Positions 8,861-18,451 of a stretch of 64,000 nucleotides of DNA are shown piece by piece. The stretch is from Haloglomus halophilum (GTDB lineage: Archaea; Halobacteriota; Halobacteria; Halobacteriales; Haloarculaceae), in NCBI RefSeq assembly GCF_024298885.1, contig NZ_CP101166.1, positions 124,001 through 188,000 on the forward strand. The letters run 5' to 3'. Each line of letters begins with the position of its first letter. Position 1 is the first letter of the stretch. The notes below the pieces were generated by a model. The model was not told the DNA's origin, did no database searches, and saw only the letters and a list, made by a program, of their open reading frames with translations. The position numbers and the translations under genes were made by a program.

Positions 8861-10523
8861 CGGTCGCACCTCCGGCCTCCGCGACGGCACCGATCGATTC
8901 GCCCGATTCCAGCGCCTCGGTCATGGCGGGCAGGACCTCGAAGAGGTCGCCCTCGATGAAGTAATCAGAGAAATCCACGATGTCTGCGTCCGTGTCGGTG
9001 TTGATGCTGATGATGGTGTCCGATTCGTCCATGCCGACCTTGTGCTGGACGGCGCCGGAGATGCCGGCGGCGATGTAGACGGGCGGCTCGACCACCTGCC
9101 CGGACTCGCCGATCTGTCGCTCCTCGGTGATGTACTGCTCGACGTGGCCCTCGAACTGGTAGGAGGCCGTGATGACCCCTCGCGAGAGCCCGAGGTCGGC
9201 ATCCTCGAAGGCGTCGACGAGGTCGACCCCGAGCTCGATGCCCTTGCTCGGGTCGTCCCCGATACCCCGACCGAGGGCGACGACGACCTCGCGGCCGGTG
9301 AGGTCGACGCCCTCGTCGAGCTGGTCGTGGTCGGTCACGTCGACGGAGAACCAGCCGTCGTCGAGGGGCGCGTCCCACTCGACCACCTCGCCCTCGCGCT
9401 CGGGGTCGGGCTCCGGCACGTCGAACGCGCCCGGGATGACCGAGCCACCCTGTGGGTGGAACTCGCGGTCGGGCTTGTCCAGACAGAGGATGGTCGAGTA
9501 CTCGAAGCCCGAGAAGTCCGGCCGCTTCATGTGCAGGACGCGCTCGAACTCCTTCTTCGTGCCCGGCTCGCCCGTCTTCGCCGGGTTCGAGATGAGCACA
9601 TCCGTGATATGAAGGTCCGAACAGTCCGAGGCGAGCCCGGAGTCGAGTTCGGCCTGCACGGTCGCGGAGAGGTCGCGGCCGTTGTTCGTCGCCGGGAACA
9701 GGACGTAGCGTGGCTCGTCGTAGCCGTGCCACTCCACGTCCGGCCGGTCCTCGCGGCCGTGCGGGTGACCGGTGCCCCGCGCGGCGTCGACGAATATCTC
9801 GGTGTACGGCTTGTGGAGGAACCGGTCGAGCCGCGGGTCCTCCTGGTACAGCGCGACGTCGGCGCCGTACTCGATGGCGAGCTCGGCCTGTTCCTGGATG
9901 TCCTCGCCCACGACGAGCGCGATGACCTTCTCGTCGGCATCGTAGTCGTCGTTGTAGTCGTCCATGAGCTGCCGGGCCTTCCCCAGCATCTCCTTCGAGA
10001 CGTCGATGAGTTCGCCCTGCTGGGTCTCACAGTAGACCCACATGTCGCGGTACTCGCCGTCCTCGACGGCGCGGACGTGGCGCTTGTCCGCGGTCGGATG
10101 GTCGAGGTCGGGGTGGCGCTCCTCGGGTGTCTTGGGTTCTTCCTCGGCCGCCTCCTCGTCGGCGTCTTCGTCCTCCGTGACGGAATCGAGGCGGTTCTGT
10201 ATCTGTGTCTTGACGCCACCGCGGTCCTCGCCGGCCTCCTCCGTCTCGAGCAGCTCGCGGAGTTCGTCGGGGTCGTCGATGTCACGGATGGCGTTGGCCG
10301 CCTCCGCCGTCGACATGTCGGTGAGGTCGGGCAGGCCGTCCGGTTCCTCGTCCTCTTCCTCCAGCTTCTCGATGCGGCTCTCGATGACCTGCTTGACCGG
10401 CGCCCGGTCCTCGCCCGCTTCCTCGGCCTCGAGGATGGCGCGCAGTTCGTCGGCGTCGTCGATGGCCTGGACCTTCGGACCGATCTCGGAGATGTCGTGC
10501 TCTGAGGGGTCGAATTCAGGCAT
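8853..10523 (-). CDS. fixB: Electron-transfer flavoprotein alpha subunit with duplicated N-terminal module
   Basis: The C-terminal two thirds matches ETF alpha, including an FAD-binding region near the end (YIAAGISGAVQH, then SINTDTDADI). The first 145 residues are additional: two copies of a helical unit at about residues 17-54 and 79-115, each with the shared core EEAGEDR, joined by very acidic linkers. A typical ETF alpha is about 320 residues, so this 556-residue form carries a haloarchaeal-type extension of unknown role. The ATG three bases after fixA's stop is preferred over an upstream TTG overlapping fixA. Confidence 0.92.
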   Translation of the reverse strand: MPEFDPSEHDISEIGPKVQAIDDADELRAILEAEEAGEDRAPVKQVIESRIEKLEEEDEEPDGLPDLTDMSTAEAANAIRDIDDPDELRELLETEEAGEDRGGVKTQIQNRLDSVTEDEDADEEAAEEEPKTPEERHPDLDHPTADKRHVRAVEDGEYRDMWVYCETQQGELIDVSKEMLGKARQLMDDYNDDYDADEKVIALVVGEDIQEQAELAIEYGADVALYQEDPRLDRFLHKPYTEIFVDAARGTGHPHGREDRPDVEWHGYDEPRYVLFPATNNGRDLSATVQAELDSGLASDCSDLHITDVLISNPAKTGEPGTKKEFERVLHMKRPDFSGFEYSTILCLDKPDREFHPQGGSVIPGAFDVPEPDPEREGEVVEWDAPLDDGWFSVDVTDHDQLDEGVDLTGREVVVALGRGIGDDPSKGIELGVDLVDAFEDADLGLSRGVITASYQFEGHVEQYITEERQIGESGQVVEPPVYIAAGISGAVQHKVGMDESDTIISINTDTDADIVDFSDYFIEGDLFEVLPAMTEALESGESIGAVAEAGGATDD

Positions 10524-10525
10524 GG

Positions 10526-11398
10526 TCAATCACCCGCCGCCTCGCTGGCCCCGGCGGCGTGGGGTTGCAGTTCCTCGAGCACCGATTCCATCCCCTCGGC
10601 GTCGTCGGCATCGACCATCGTGGCCTCGCGTTCCGCGGGCGGCTTCGGAATCGGGTCGACGGACTCGACGATGGTCGGTGAGCCGTCCAGCCCGATGAAG
10701 TCCGGGTCGAGGTTGAGCGCCTCGTGGTTCCAGACGGTGAGGTCGTCCTCGAAGTCGGGCGCCCGCTCCTGGGTGTCCGCGCGGAGGTCCTTGTGCGTGA
10801 GTCGCTCGCCCGCCGTTCGATAGGAGGGCTCGAACTCGGGGTCCATCACGATGAGGGCCGGCATCGGCGCCTCGACGGTCTCGATCTCCTCGATATCACC
10901 CTCGACGAGCCGCTTCACGCGGACGGTCTCGCTCTCCTCGTCGACGTCCAGCGCGACGACGTGGGTGACCATCGGGATGTCCAGGCCCCACGCCGTCTGC
11001 GGCCCGGTGTGGCCCGTCTCCCCGTCGGCCGTCTTGAAGCCCGCGAACAGCAGGTCCGGCATCTCCTCGAGCTTCTCGATCCCCGTCGTCAGGGTGATGG
11101 CCGTCGCCCACGTGTCGGCCGCGGCCATCTCGCGGTCGCTCAGCAGGTAGAGGTCGTCGGCGTACACCGACTCCATCGCCTCCTGGAGCACCTCCTTGTA
11201 CCCCGGAGGGCCCATGCTCATCACGCTCACGGTCCCGCCGTGGCGGACCTTCGTCTGGAGCGCCCCCCGGAGGGCGTGCTTGTCGTTCGGATTCATCACC
11301 GTCGGGGTCTTGCCGCGCTCCAGGTGGCCGTCCTCGTCGAACGAGACCTGGCCCTCCCTGAAGTCGGGGACCCCCTTGGTCAGAACTACCGTGTGCAT
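10526..11398 (-). CDS. fixA: Electron-transfer flavoprotein beta subunit
   Basis: This 290-residue protein matches ETF beta across its length, with the nucleotide-binding region (VMSMGPPGYKEVL), the DLLFAGFKTADGETGHTGPQ segment and the C-terminal recognition stretch. It pairs with FixB to form the soluble electron carrier that feeds FixC. It is the first gene of the fixA-fixB-fixCX-hypothetical operon. The start MHTVVL is preceded by an AAGGTGAT Shine-Dalgarno-like stretch, and a TATAATAAAG-like region lies near 11441-11455, so this transcript seems to carry a short leader unlike most genes here. Confidence 0.93.
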   Translation of the reverse strand: MHTVVLTKGVPDFREGQVSFDEDGHLERGKTPTVMNPNDKHALRGALQTKVRHGGTVSVMSMGPPGYKEVLQEAMESVYADDLYLLSDREMAAADTWATAITLTTGIEKLEEMPDLLFAGFKTADGETGHTGPQTAWGLDIPMVTHVVALDVDEESETVRVKRLVEGDIEEIETVEAPMPALIVMDPEFEPSYRTAGERLTHKDLRADTQERAPDFEDDLTVWNHEALNLDPDFIGLDGSPTIVESVDPIPKPPAEREATMVDADDAEGMESVLEELQPHAAGASEAAGD

Positions 11399-11765
11399 CG
11401 GTATCAAATCACCTTCGGGCAGTGACTCCCCCGGCATCCTAATAGCTCTTTATTATGTCTCTGGACTGTAACTACCAGCCCGTTGCCGACAGTGCGGGGC
11501 GGCCGTATTCACGGTCCAGAACCTCGCCCTCACGCGATTTACCCTCGCTCGAAGCGATACAGTAAGCAATCATTCATTTCGTGGCCCGGGCGCTTCGTGC
11601 AGTTATTGCCGGAAAGCGTCACGAGAACGGCAGGAATCGTTCCGGCGTCGGCCGGGGGACGGTCGTCCGCTTCCGGAACGGGGCCTCTCGGCTGTCGGAC
11701 AGAATTCGCACCGAGCGGGTGTCCGCGACGTGGTCGTCGGGGAGAGAACGGCTACCCGGCCGCGG
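11399..11765. other. Intergenic region between zinc ferredoxin gene end and fix operon
   Basis: The AT-rich stretch near 11441-11460 (containing ATAATAAAG on the minus strand) is the likely fixA promoter. The rest has no reading frame with haloarchaeal codon bias and no recognisable RNA gene or repeat. Confidence 0.5.
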
Positions 11766-12336
<571 letters not shown>

Positions 12337-12389
12337 CCCGTCGGTTACAATCGTTCCGGCGTGCGGTCGGGCCGCGTCAGGGCGTCGCC

Positions 12390-12806
12390 CTACTGCTCCC
12401 AGGTGGCGAGCGTGGTCGAGTCCCCGTTGGGGCCCTCCCAGACGACCTTGACCGTGTCGTCGCTCCCGACGCCGGTCGCGGTGTACGTGGCTCCGGCGCT
12501 GAAGTAGTCATCCGTGTCGGTATCCCCCGTCCAGTCGGGCGTCTTCGGCCCGTTACTGTGGCCCTTGATGGTGACCCGGTCCTCGCGAACCTCGTCGCCG
12601 TTCGCGTGCGTGATCTCCAGCGTGCTCGCGCCGGAGTCGTAGTCGAACTCGAACTCCGCGTTGGGTGCGGTGTCCATCTTCCGTTCCTCGAGGCCAAGTG
12701 CGAATCCAGCTACGATAGTGGCCAGGACGACCGTGATGGCGACCATCAGGATGACCCCGATGACCGGGGAGACCCCGTCGTCTGTCCGCACGTGTCCGAG
12801 GTGCAT
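12390..12806 (-). CDS. Type IV pilin (PF07790-type N-terminus)
   Basis: The 138-residue protein starts with a short charged segment, then the haloarchaeal pilin signature DGVSPVIGVILMVAITV, a class III signal peptide with a single hydrophobic helix that also forms the filament core. Cleavage by prepilin peptidase (PibD) would fall before the hydrophobic stretch. The remainder is a beta-rich extracellular domain ending VVWEGPNGDS. It probably forms adhesion pili. The upstream 76-codon frame resembles its C-terminal half, so the pair may come from a duplication. Confidence 0.85.
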   Translation of the reverse strand: MHLGHVRTDDGVSPVIGVILMVAITVVLATIVAGFALGLEERKMDTAPNAEFEFDYDSGASTLEITHANGDEVREDRVTIKGHSNGPKTPDWTGDTDTDDYFSAGATYTATGVGSDDTVKVVWEGPNGDSTTLATWEQ

Positions 12807-12883
12807 ACCCACCCATGACACTGGTCCGTATTTGTGATTCGGCACGTATCGAGGGTCGAAACGGGCGCTTCGAGGGGCCGAGT

Positions 12884-13114
12884 TCAGGTATCGGGGGCCT
12901 CCCAGATGGTCAGGGTGGCCGAGTCGTCGTCGTTGGCCCAGAGGACGCGGATTTCGTCGTTGGAGTCGATAGCGACGCTCGTCGTGCTGCCTGCCGAGAT
13001 ATCGGTCGGGTTGCCGCTGGTACAGGCGGTCCATGTCTCGGAGCTGCCACCATCGCTAATCGTCACCTGGTCCGCGGGAATCTCATCGTCGCTCGCGTGG
13101 GAGATATCGACCAT
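12884..13114 (-). pseudogene. Truncated pilin-like remnant lacking its N-terminal helix
   Basis: The 76-residue frame aligns with the C-terminal half of the adjacent pilin: ISHASDDEIPADQVTI against ITHANGDEVREDRVTI, and VLWANDDDSATLTIW against VVWEGPNGDSTTLATW. It has no signal peptide or hydrophobic helix, and an in-frame TGA lies just upstream of its first ATG. This fits a 5'-deleted copy of a duplicated pilin gene. It could be expressed as a small cytoplasmic protein, but it could not assemble into a pilus. Confidence 0.6.
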
Positions 13115-13202
13115 CCGGATGACCTGGATAAATCAACGCACCATCCAGAACACCGGAGGGCCAGGGCAAGATACAGGCATCCTCCCCTCGTAGGAGATGG
13201 TG

Positions 13203-13397
13203 ATGGACCAGTGTGACCGGTGCGGCGGGTCGGTTGCCCCGGGTGGAGAGTGGATCGAAGTGAACCACCACCACGCCCACATGACCTTCGGAAGCGCGTT
13301 CTGCTGTGGGGCGTGTGCCGCCGCCTATCTCGAGGACGGCCTGGAGGACGGTATCGAGGACCGGGTCGGGTCGGAGACGGACGGCTTCGAGGCCTGA
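13203..13397 (+). CDS. Small Cys/His-rich probable zinc-binding protein
   Basis: The 64-residue protein begins MDQCDRCGG and contains a CxxC pair, then NHHHAHMTF and FCCGACAAAYLED, giving a plausible treble-clef or zinc-ribbon site. Its C-terminus is acidic. A GGAG sequence at 13193-13196 sits six bases before the second ATG, which is why that start was preferred to the ATG two codons earlier. It is divergent from the pilin remnant and precedes the ADP-ribosylglycohydrolase gene. The precise role is unknown. Confidence 0.7.
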   Translation: MDQCDRCGGSVAPGGEWIEVNHHHAHMTFGSAFCCGACAAAYLEDGLEDGIEDRVGSETDGFEA

Positions 13398-13460
13398 ACC
13401 GACCGGCGGGCCGTGAGATTCGTCAGATGGTTTTTGCGGCGGGCACCCCTCGGCTCGACC

Positions 13461-14408
13461 ATGAGTGACGGCGGCACGAGCGACCGTGCGAGGGGTGTCC
13501 TGCTGGGACTGGCGTGTGGGGACGCGCTCGGTCGTCCGGTCGAGTTCGAGACACCCGCGAGGTTCGAGACACCCGCGAGCATCGAGCGCGAGCACGGCCG
13601 CGTGACCGAGATGCTGGGACACGGCACCCACGGGCAACCCGCGGGAACGGTGACCGACGACACCGACCTGGCCCTCTGTATCGCCCGGAGCCTCCGCGAC
13701 CGCGAGGGGTTCGACCCGGCGGACGTGGCCGAGCGGTTCGTCGCGTGGCTCGACGGCGGCCCGTTCGACATCGGGGTGACGACCCGGGAAGCTATCGGGA
13801 GCCTCCGGAACGGGACCCCACCGGACGAGGCCGGCCAGCGCGTGTGGGAGCGCCGGTCGGAGGGGAGCAACGCGGGCAACGGGAGCGTGATGCGCTGTGC
13901 ACCCCACGCGCTGGCGTATCACGCGGACGACCGGCTCTTCCGGGTGAGTCGCGAGTCCTCGGCCATCACGCACGCCGACCCGCGCTGCATGTGGGGCTGT
14001 GCGGCGCTGAACCGCGTGCTGTCGGCGCTGCTCGACGCGGCCGCGCCCGAGACGGCCGTCGAACGGGCGCTCGACGGAATCGGGGACGCGCCCGCGGCGC
14101 TCCGCGACGCCGTTGCGGGTGCGACCGACCGCGACCCCTCGCTGCTCTCGGCCTCGGGGTACGTCGTCCACACGCTGGAGACGGGCCTCCACCACGGTCT
14201 GACCGCGCCGAGCGCCGAGGAAGCCATCGTCCGGGCCGTCAACATGGGTGACGACGCCGACACCGTGGGTGCCGTGACGGGAGCCGTCGCCGGCGCGCGC
14301 TTCGGCGCGACGGCGCTTCCCGAGCGATGGCTCGACCACATCGACGAAGCCGAGGCGTTGCGGTCGCTCGCGGATGCCCTGCTGGCGCTGGACCCTGCCC
14401 GGCCCTGA
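13461..14408 (+). CDS. ADP-ribosylglycohydrolase family protein
   Basis: This 315-residue enzyme has the two Mg-binding hallmarks of the ADP-ribosylation/crystallin J1 family: GTVTDDTDLAL near residue 65 and NMGDDADTVGAVTGAV near residue 260. It should remove ADP-ribose from proteins, nucleic acids or small molecules, as DraG does for nitrogenase reductase. Near the N-terminus an 18-base sequence is repeated in tandem (13544-13561 and 13562-13579), giving a doubled FETPA motif in frame. The ATG giving MSDGG was chosen because family similarity starts about ten residues later. Confidence 0.88.
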   Translation: MSDGGTSDRARGVLLGLACGDALGRPVEFETPARFETPASIEREHGRVTEMLGHGTHGQPAGTVTDDTDLALCIARSLRDREGFDPADVAERFVAWLDGGPFDIGVTTREAIGSLRNGTPPDEAGQRVWERRSEGSNAGNGSVMRCAPHALAYHADDRLFRVSRESSAITHADPRCMWGCAALNRVLSALLDAAAPETAVERALDGIGDAPAALRDAVAGATDRDPSLLSASGYVVHTLETGLHHGLTAPSAEEAIVRAVNMGDDADTVGAVTGAVAGARFGATALPERWLDHIDEAEALRSLADALLALDPARP

Positions 14409-14462
14409 CCTGGACCGCTCGGACATCGAAACCGACGTGACCGCCCGCGGTCCAGCGTCGGT

Positions 14463-14918
14463 ATGAGCCTCGATTCGACCCTCGACGGGACGCCCGCGGT
14501 CCCCGACGAGTTCGCCTACACGACGACGCTTCCGGTCCGCTACCGCGACACGGACACGATGGGGCACGTCAACAACGCGGTGTACGTGACCTACTTCGAG
14601 CAGGCGCGCATCGACTACTTCGACGCCGTGCTGGACATCCCGCTGGAGGAGCGCGAGATGGTGCTGGCGAACCTCGAGATGGACTACCGGCGCTCGGTCA
14701 CGACCGACGACGAGTACGTGACCGTCGCGGTCCGGACCCCGTCGCTGGGCACGCGGAGTTTCCCGACGGTCTGTGAGATGTACACGCCCGACGGCGACCT
14801 GGCGGCCGAGGGGTCCAGCACGCTCGTGGTCGTCGATGGCGAGGGCGGCACCCGTCCCATCCCCGACGCGTGGCGCGAGGCGCTGGTGGCGTTCGAGCCG
14901 GCGCTGGACGAGGCGTAG
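14463..14918 (+). CDS. Acyl-CoA thioesterase, hotdog fold (4HBT/YbgC type)
   Basis: The 151-residue protein has the hotdog signature VRYRDTDTMGHVNNAVYVTYFEQAR, shortened here as DTDTMGHVNN followed by YFEQAR, where the Asp is the usual catalytic residue of YbgC/FcbC thioesterases. It hydrolyses acyl-CoA thioesters, perhaps aromatic or short-chain ones. It lies just after the ADP-ribosylglycohydrolase gene and converges with the peptidase gene that ends seven bases downstream. Confidence 0.87.
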   Translation: MSLDSTLDGTPAVPDEFAYTTTLPVRYRDTDTMGHVNNAVYVTYFEQARIDYFDAVLDIPLEEREMVLANLEMDYRRSVTTDDEYVTVAVRTPSLGTRSFPTVCEMYTPDGDLAAEGSSTLVVVDGEGGTRPIPDAWREALVAFEPALDEA

Positions 14919-14924
14919 TCGCCG

Positions 14925-15998
14925 TCAGCCCTCGAACGCCGGGAACGCGACCCGCTCCGCCGCAGTGTCGACCACGCACCGCCCGCCGACGGGCACGGGA
15001 ACGACGGGGTGCGTGTGGCCGACATCGAAGTTGCCGACCACCGGCACGTCGGGGTTGTACTCCGCGACGAGGTCCGCCACGAGCTCGGTCTGCGTCTCGC
15101 GGTAGTCGGCGCGTGCCTCCGGCCCGGGGTCCTCGAACGGGTTGCGAGCCTTCGCGCGGCCGTGGAGCACGGCGTCGACGGCGTCGAGGACGCCGCGCTC
15201 TCCCAGCCCGAGAAGCACGCGCTGGACATCCGGCGGTTCGGGGAGCCCCTCGGCGGTCTCGAGCAGCAGCACGCAGCCCTCCAGCGCCGCCACCGGGGGC
15301 ATCGTGCGGTCGGCCGCGAGGACGGTGTCGACCACTTCGAGGCAGCCACCCCAGACGCGACCGTCGGCGGGTTCGTCGCCACCGCGCCACTCCCAGCCGG
15401 GATTGGGTTCCCGTTCGAGCGGCTCGTCCAGCGCGTCCGGCTCGTTCCAGTCGCGGTCGTGGTCGGAGAACTCGTCAGCCGGACGGACGGCGCCGAGGTG
15501 GTCGTCGAACAGCGCCCGCCGCACGTGCTCGGCGGTGTAGTCGAAGACGCCGCCAGCGGCCGCGAGGTCGGTCATCAGCGTGCCGCCGTAGAACGAGACC
15601 ACGCCGGCCTGCCACAGCAGGCTGTGGAGGTGCGTGTTGTCGCTCGTCCCGAGGAACCGGGTCGGATGCTCGCGGAGCACATCGCCGTCGAGGTGTTCCA
15701 GGATACGGACCTGGTCGTTCCCGCCGATGGTCGCGATGACGGCGCCGATGTCGGGGTCGCGGAACGCCGTCTCGATGTCCTCGGCGCGTGCCGCGGGATT
15801 GTCGGCGAGCCAGTCGTCGTCCTTCCGGGCGGTCGGGTACTCGACGGGGTCGAGGTCGAACCGCTCGCGGAGGGTCCGGAGCCCACGGTCGAGGACGTGC
15901 GGGTAGCGCGCCGCGGCACCGGATGCGGGGGCGACGACGGCGACACGGTCCCCCGACTCGACGGGCGGCGGAACGATGACATCGGCCGGCGAGGGCAT
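14925..15998 (-). CDS. LD-carboxypeptidase/MccF-like serine peptidase (S66)
   Basis: The 357-residue length and motifs (VAVVAPASG at the N-terminus, the nucleophile elbow FLGTSDNTHL, and YGGTLMTD) match the S66 family that includes LdcA and the microcin-C7 self-immunity protein MccF. Haloarchaea lack murein, so a role in detoxifying peptidyl-nucleotide antibiotics or cleaving other amides is more likely than cell-wall recycling. A catalytic Glu and His are expected in the C-terminal half and were not individually assigned here. Confidence 0.87.
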   Translation of the reverse strand: MPSPADVIVPPPVESGDRVAVVAPASGAAARYPHVLDRGLRTLRERFDLDPVEYPTARKDDDWLADNPAARAEDIETAFRDPDIGAVIATIGGNDQVRILEHLDGDVLREHPTRFLGTSDNTHLHSLLWQAGVVSFYGGTLMTDLAAAGGVFDYTAEHVRRALFDDHLGAVRPADEFSDHDRDWNEPDALDEPLEREPNPGWEWRGGDEPADGRVWGGCLEVVDTVLAADRTMPPVAALEGCVLLLETAEGLPEPPDVQRVLLGLGERGVLDAVDAVLHGRAKARNPFEDPGPEARADYRETQTELVADLVAEYNPDVPVVGNFDVGHTHPVVPVPVGGRCVVDTAAERVAFPAFEG

Positions 15999-16110
15999 GG
16001 CCGCACGTTGGCATCCCGGCCGGCATAGGCGTTCGGGGAGTGTGGGAGCCGGTCAGACCGACACGCGCGGGCAGGTCGTCACACGCGGTCGGGCTGTCCC
16101 GCGCCAGCTG

Positions 16111-16386
16111 TCACGCGCCGTCCACGTCCTCGGTCGCCCCGCTCGCGGTCCCGTCGTTCTCCTCGCGCCACGTGGCGGCCAGGTCGAGCGCGCCGTCGCG
16201 GGCCGCCACCGTCTCGCGGTGGTAGTACTGACCGTCGGGGGCCTGCGTCAGCCGGTCGAGCGTGACCGCCCAGGCACCCGTGGCCGTCTCGCGGACGACC
16301 ACCCGCGCGTAGCGGTCGGCCCGTTCCCACTCGACACGGCTCGACCCCTCATCCCCGGGGTCGCCGGCGACGACGTGCCACTCCAT
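16111..16386 (-). CDS. Small conserved haloarchaeal protein of unknown function
   Basis: The 91-residue frame reads as a compact beta-rich domain (MEWHVVAGD, then DRYARVVVRETATGAWAVTL and GQYYHRETVAARDGA) with an acidic tail. It has the codon bias of neighbouring genes. No metal-binding motif or membrane segment is present. A much longer frame continues upstream over the J-domain gene on the other strand but is a shadow, so the ATG giving MEWHVV was chosen. Confidence 0.7.
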   Translation of the reverse strand: MEWHVVAGDPGDEGSSRVEWERADRYARVVVRETATGAWAVTLDRLTQAPDGQYYHRETVAARDGALDLAATWREENDGTASGATEDVDGA

Positions 16387-16506
16387 ACCGGCGTCTCCAC
16401 CGGACCGGTGAAAGCTTCCGGGGGACCATACCTGCCGTCCGGACGGGGACACCGACGCCCATCCGCGGGCGAGACGCTTACGGGGGTCGGCCCCGTGTGA
16501 TGACGT

Positions 16507-17097
16507 GTGAACAACTCGCGGCTCCTGCTGGGGATGACCGCCGTGTTCGCGGGGCTGGCGGCCCTGATGGTCGTGCTGGCGGCCGTGTTCCAGGACCCGG
16601 TGCCGCTGTTCGTCGCGGCAGCCTTCGGCGGCGCCAGCTACCTGTTCTGGTACCAGGGGAGCGGGAAGCTCCGCACCTCGCTGTACGAACGGGTCGAACG
16701 GCGCGCCCGGGCGAACAGCGGCCGGAAGCGCCGCGGTCGCGCCGACGGTGGTCGTGGCCGGCGCGGCGGCCGGGGCCAGGGTGGTGGCGGGTTCGGCGCC
16801 GGCCCCCGCGAGGAGTGGACGCCGCCGGGTGGCCGCGAACGCTGGGAGTACCGGTACCAGCAACGCCAGCGGGGCCCGGGCGGCAGTCGCGGCCGGGCCG
16901 GCGCCCAGATGGCAGCGCGCGACGGCCCGACGGACGGCGAGGCGTACGCCACCCTCGGACTGGAACCCGGCGCGGACGAGGCCGACGTGAAACGGGCCTA
17001 CCGCCGCCTCGTCAAGGAGACCCACCCCGACACCGACGACGGCGACGAAGAGGCGTTCAAGGAGGTCACCGAGGCGTACGAACACCTGACAGACTGA
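16507..17097 (+). CDS. Membrane-anchored J-domain protein
   Basis: The protein begins with two membrane helices ([18 protein letters not shown] and [16 protein letters not shown]), continues with a long basic Arg/Gly-rich linker, and ends with a J domain at about residues 140-196 that has the diagnostic HPD in [10 protein letters not shown] domains stimulate the ATPase of Hsp70 (DnaK), so this could recruit DnaK to the membrane. Initiation is at a GTG. The RG-rich linker is unusual in a haloarchaeal protein and may bind nucleic acid or lipid head groups. Confidence 0.83.
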   Translation: MNNSRLLLGMTAVFAGLAALMVVLAAVFQDPVPLFVAAAFGGASYLFWYQGSGKLRTSLYERVERRARANSGRKRRGRADGGRGRRGGRGQGGGGFGAGPREEWTPPGGRERWEYRYQQRQRGPGGSRGRAGAQMAARDGPTDGEAYATLGLEPGADEADVKRAYRRLVKETHPDTDDGDEEAFKEVTEAYEHLTD

Positions 17098-17236
17098 GAC
17101 ATCCGATATCACTCATACTCTCGAAATTTTCCAGAGAGGTGCACCAACATCCTCCTAAAATCCAGCATATGCCAATAATCGCACCCTGTCATCCCGAGCG
17201 GGAAGGTATTTAGCCCACAGGACACAGCCACGAAGT

Positions 17237-17998
17237 ATGAAAGCAGTCGTCATCGCGGCGGGCGAGGGGACGCGGCTCCGCCCGCTCACCGAGGACAAAC
17301 CGAAGGGACTGGTCGAGGTCGCCGGGAAGCCGATTCTCACGCACTGCTTCGACCGGCTGGTCGAGCTGGACGCCGACGAGCTGCTGGTCGTCGTCGGGTA
17401 CAAGAAGGAGAAGATCATCAGTCACTACGGCGACACGTACGAGGGCGTGCCCATCACGTACTGCCACCAGCGCGAGCCGCTCGGCATCGCGCACGCGCTC
17501 CTGACCACCGAGGAGCACATCGACGACGATTTCATGATGATGCTGGGGGACAACATCTTCGACGCGAACCTTCAGGACGTCGTCAACCGCCAGCAGGAGG
17601 ACCGCGCGGACGCCGCCTTCCTCGTCGAGGAGGTGCCGTGGGACGAGGCCTCGCGCTACGGGGTCTGTGACACCAACGACTACGGCGAGATCGTCGACGT
17701 GGTCGAGAAGCCCGACGACCCGCCCTCGAACCTGGTGATGACGGGCTTCTACACGTTCACGCCGGCCATCTTCCACGCCTGCCACCTCGTCCAGCCCTCG
17801 GGCCGCGACGAGTACGAGATATCAGACGCTATCGACCTGCTCATCAAGTCCGGACGGACCATCGACGCCATCCGGATGGAGGGGTGGCGCATCGACGTGG
17901 GCTACCCGGAGGACCGCGACGAGGCCGAACGGCGGCTGGAGGAGGGCTACGAGGCGGAGGTAGCGAGCGAGGCCGAGGAAGCGGAAGCGACGGAGTAA
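17237..17998 (+). CDS. aglF: Glucose-1-phosphate uridylyl/thymidylyltransferase (AglF-like)
   Basis: The 253-residue protein is a sugar-nucleotidyltransferase with the pyrophosphorylase signature AAGEGTRLRPLT, PKGLVEV, and the catalytic aspartate region MLGDNIF. It strongly resembles Haloferax AglF, which makes UDP-glucose for S-layer N-glycosylation; the symbol rests on remembered similarity. TATTTA at 17207-17212 is centred about 27 bases before the ATG, indicating a leaderless transcript. It opens the glycan locus and the enzyme supplies activated sugar for the downstream epimerases and transferases. Confidence 0.85.
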   Translation: MKAVVIAAGEGTRLRPLTEDKPKGLVEVAGKPILTHCFDRLVELDADELLVVVGYKKEKIISHYGDTYEGVPITYCHQREPLGIAHALLTTEEHIDDDFMMMLGDNIFDANLQDVVNRQQEDRADAAFLVEEVPWDEASRYGVCDTNDYGEIVDVVEKPDDPPSNLVMTGFYTFTPAIFHACHLVQPSGRDEYEISDAIDLLIKSGRTIDAIRMEGWRIDVGYPEDRDEAERRLEEGYEAEVASEAEEAEATE

Positions 17999-18019
17999 CG
18001 ACTCGAGTGGTGAGTATCC

Positions 18020-18448
18020 CTACCCACGCCACCGTTCCTCGATCCGGTTCTCGATATCGTCCAGTACCAGTCGGACCACCTCACGGTAGTCGTTCGGCCA
18101 GGATCCGTCCTCTCCCGGAGTCGCTGCATCCGGCGGTGGGTGGAAGTGCTCCCGATCGTTGTGCGGGTTCGGGTGCCGATCCCATCGACACTCCCAGCTC
18201 TCGTTCCCGCCGGCCTCGCGGTAGTGGATGCTGAAATCGTCGTTCGTGTACCAGCGAATCGTTAGTGTGGCGTTCGTCTCGCTACCCGGATAGTACGCCT
18301 CCGAGAGGGTTATCAGTAACTCGATGTGACCCGCTTCGTCGGAAAGGTGGGCGTCCGCGACCTGTCGCGTCGTGCGCAGTCGGTCCCGGAGGAGTTCCAG
18401 AACGGACCGGTCGATGGGGACACCCGCCCCCGCTTCGTCGTCCGCCAT
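18020..18448 (-). CDS. TumE-like (DUF6516-type) putative toxin of a two-gene cassette
   Basis: The 142-residue protein has a beta-rich core ending in a Cys/His/Trp motif: ECRWDRHPNPHND followed by HFHPPPD. This resembles the RxDxxPH...FPxHxH signature of TumE-family proteins in toxin-antitoxin operons. It follows the HTH gene by three bases, the antitoxin-then-toxin order. A paralogous pair lies at 50.7-51.6 kb. The call rests on motif resemblance and gene arrangement; no activity is shown, and a non-toxic partner role is possible. Confidence 0.65.
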   Translation of the reverse strand: MADDEAGAGVPIDRSVLELLRDRLRTTRQVADAHLSDEAGHIELLITLSEAYYPGSETNATLTIRWYTNDDFSIHYREAGGNESWECRWDRHPNPHNDREHFHPPPDAATPGEDGSWPNDYREVVRLVLDDIENRIEERWRG

Positions 18449-18451
18449 CGG

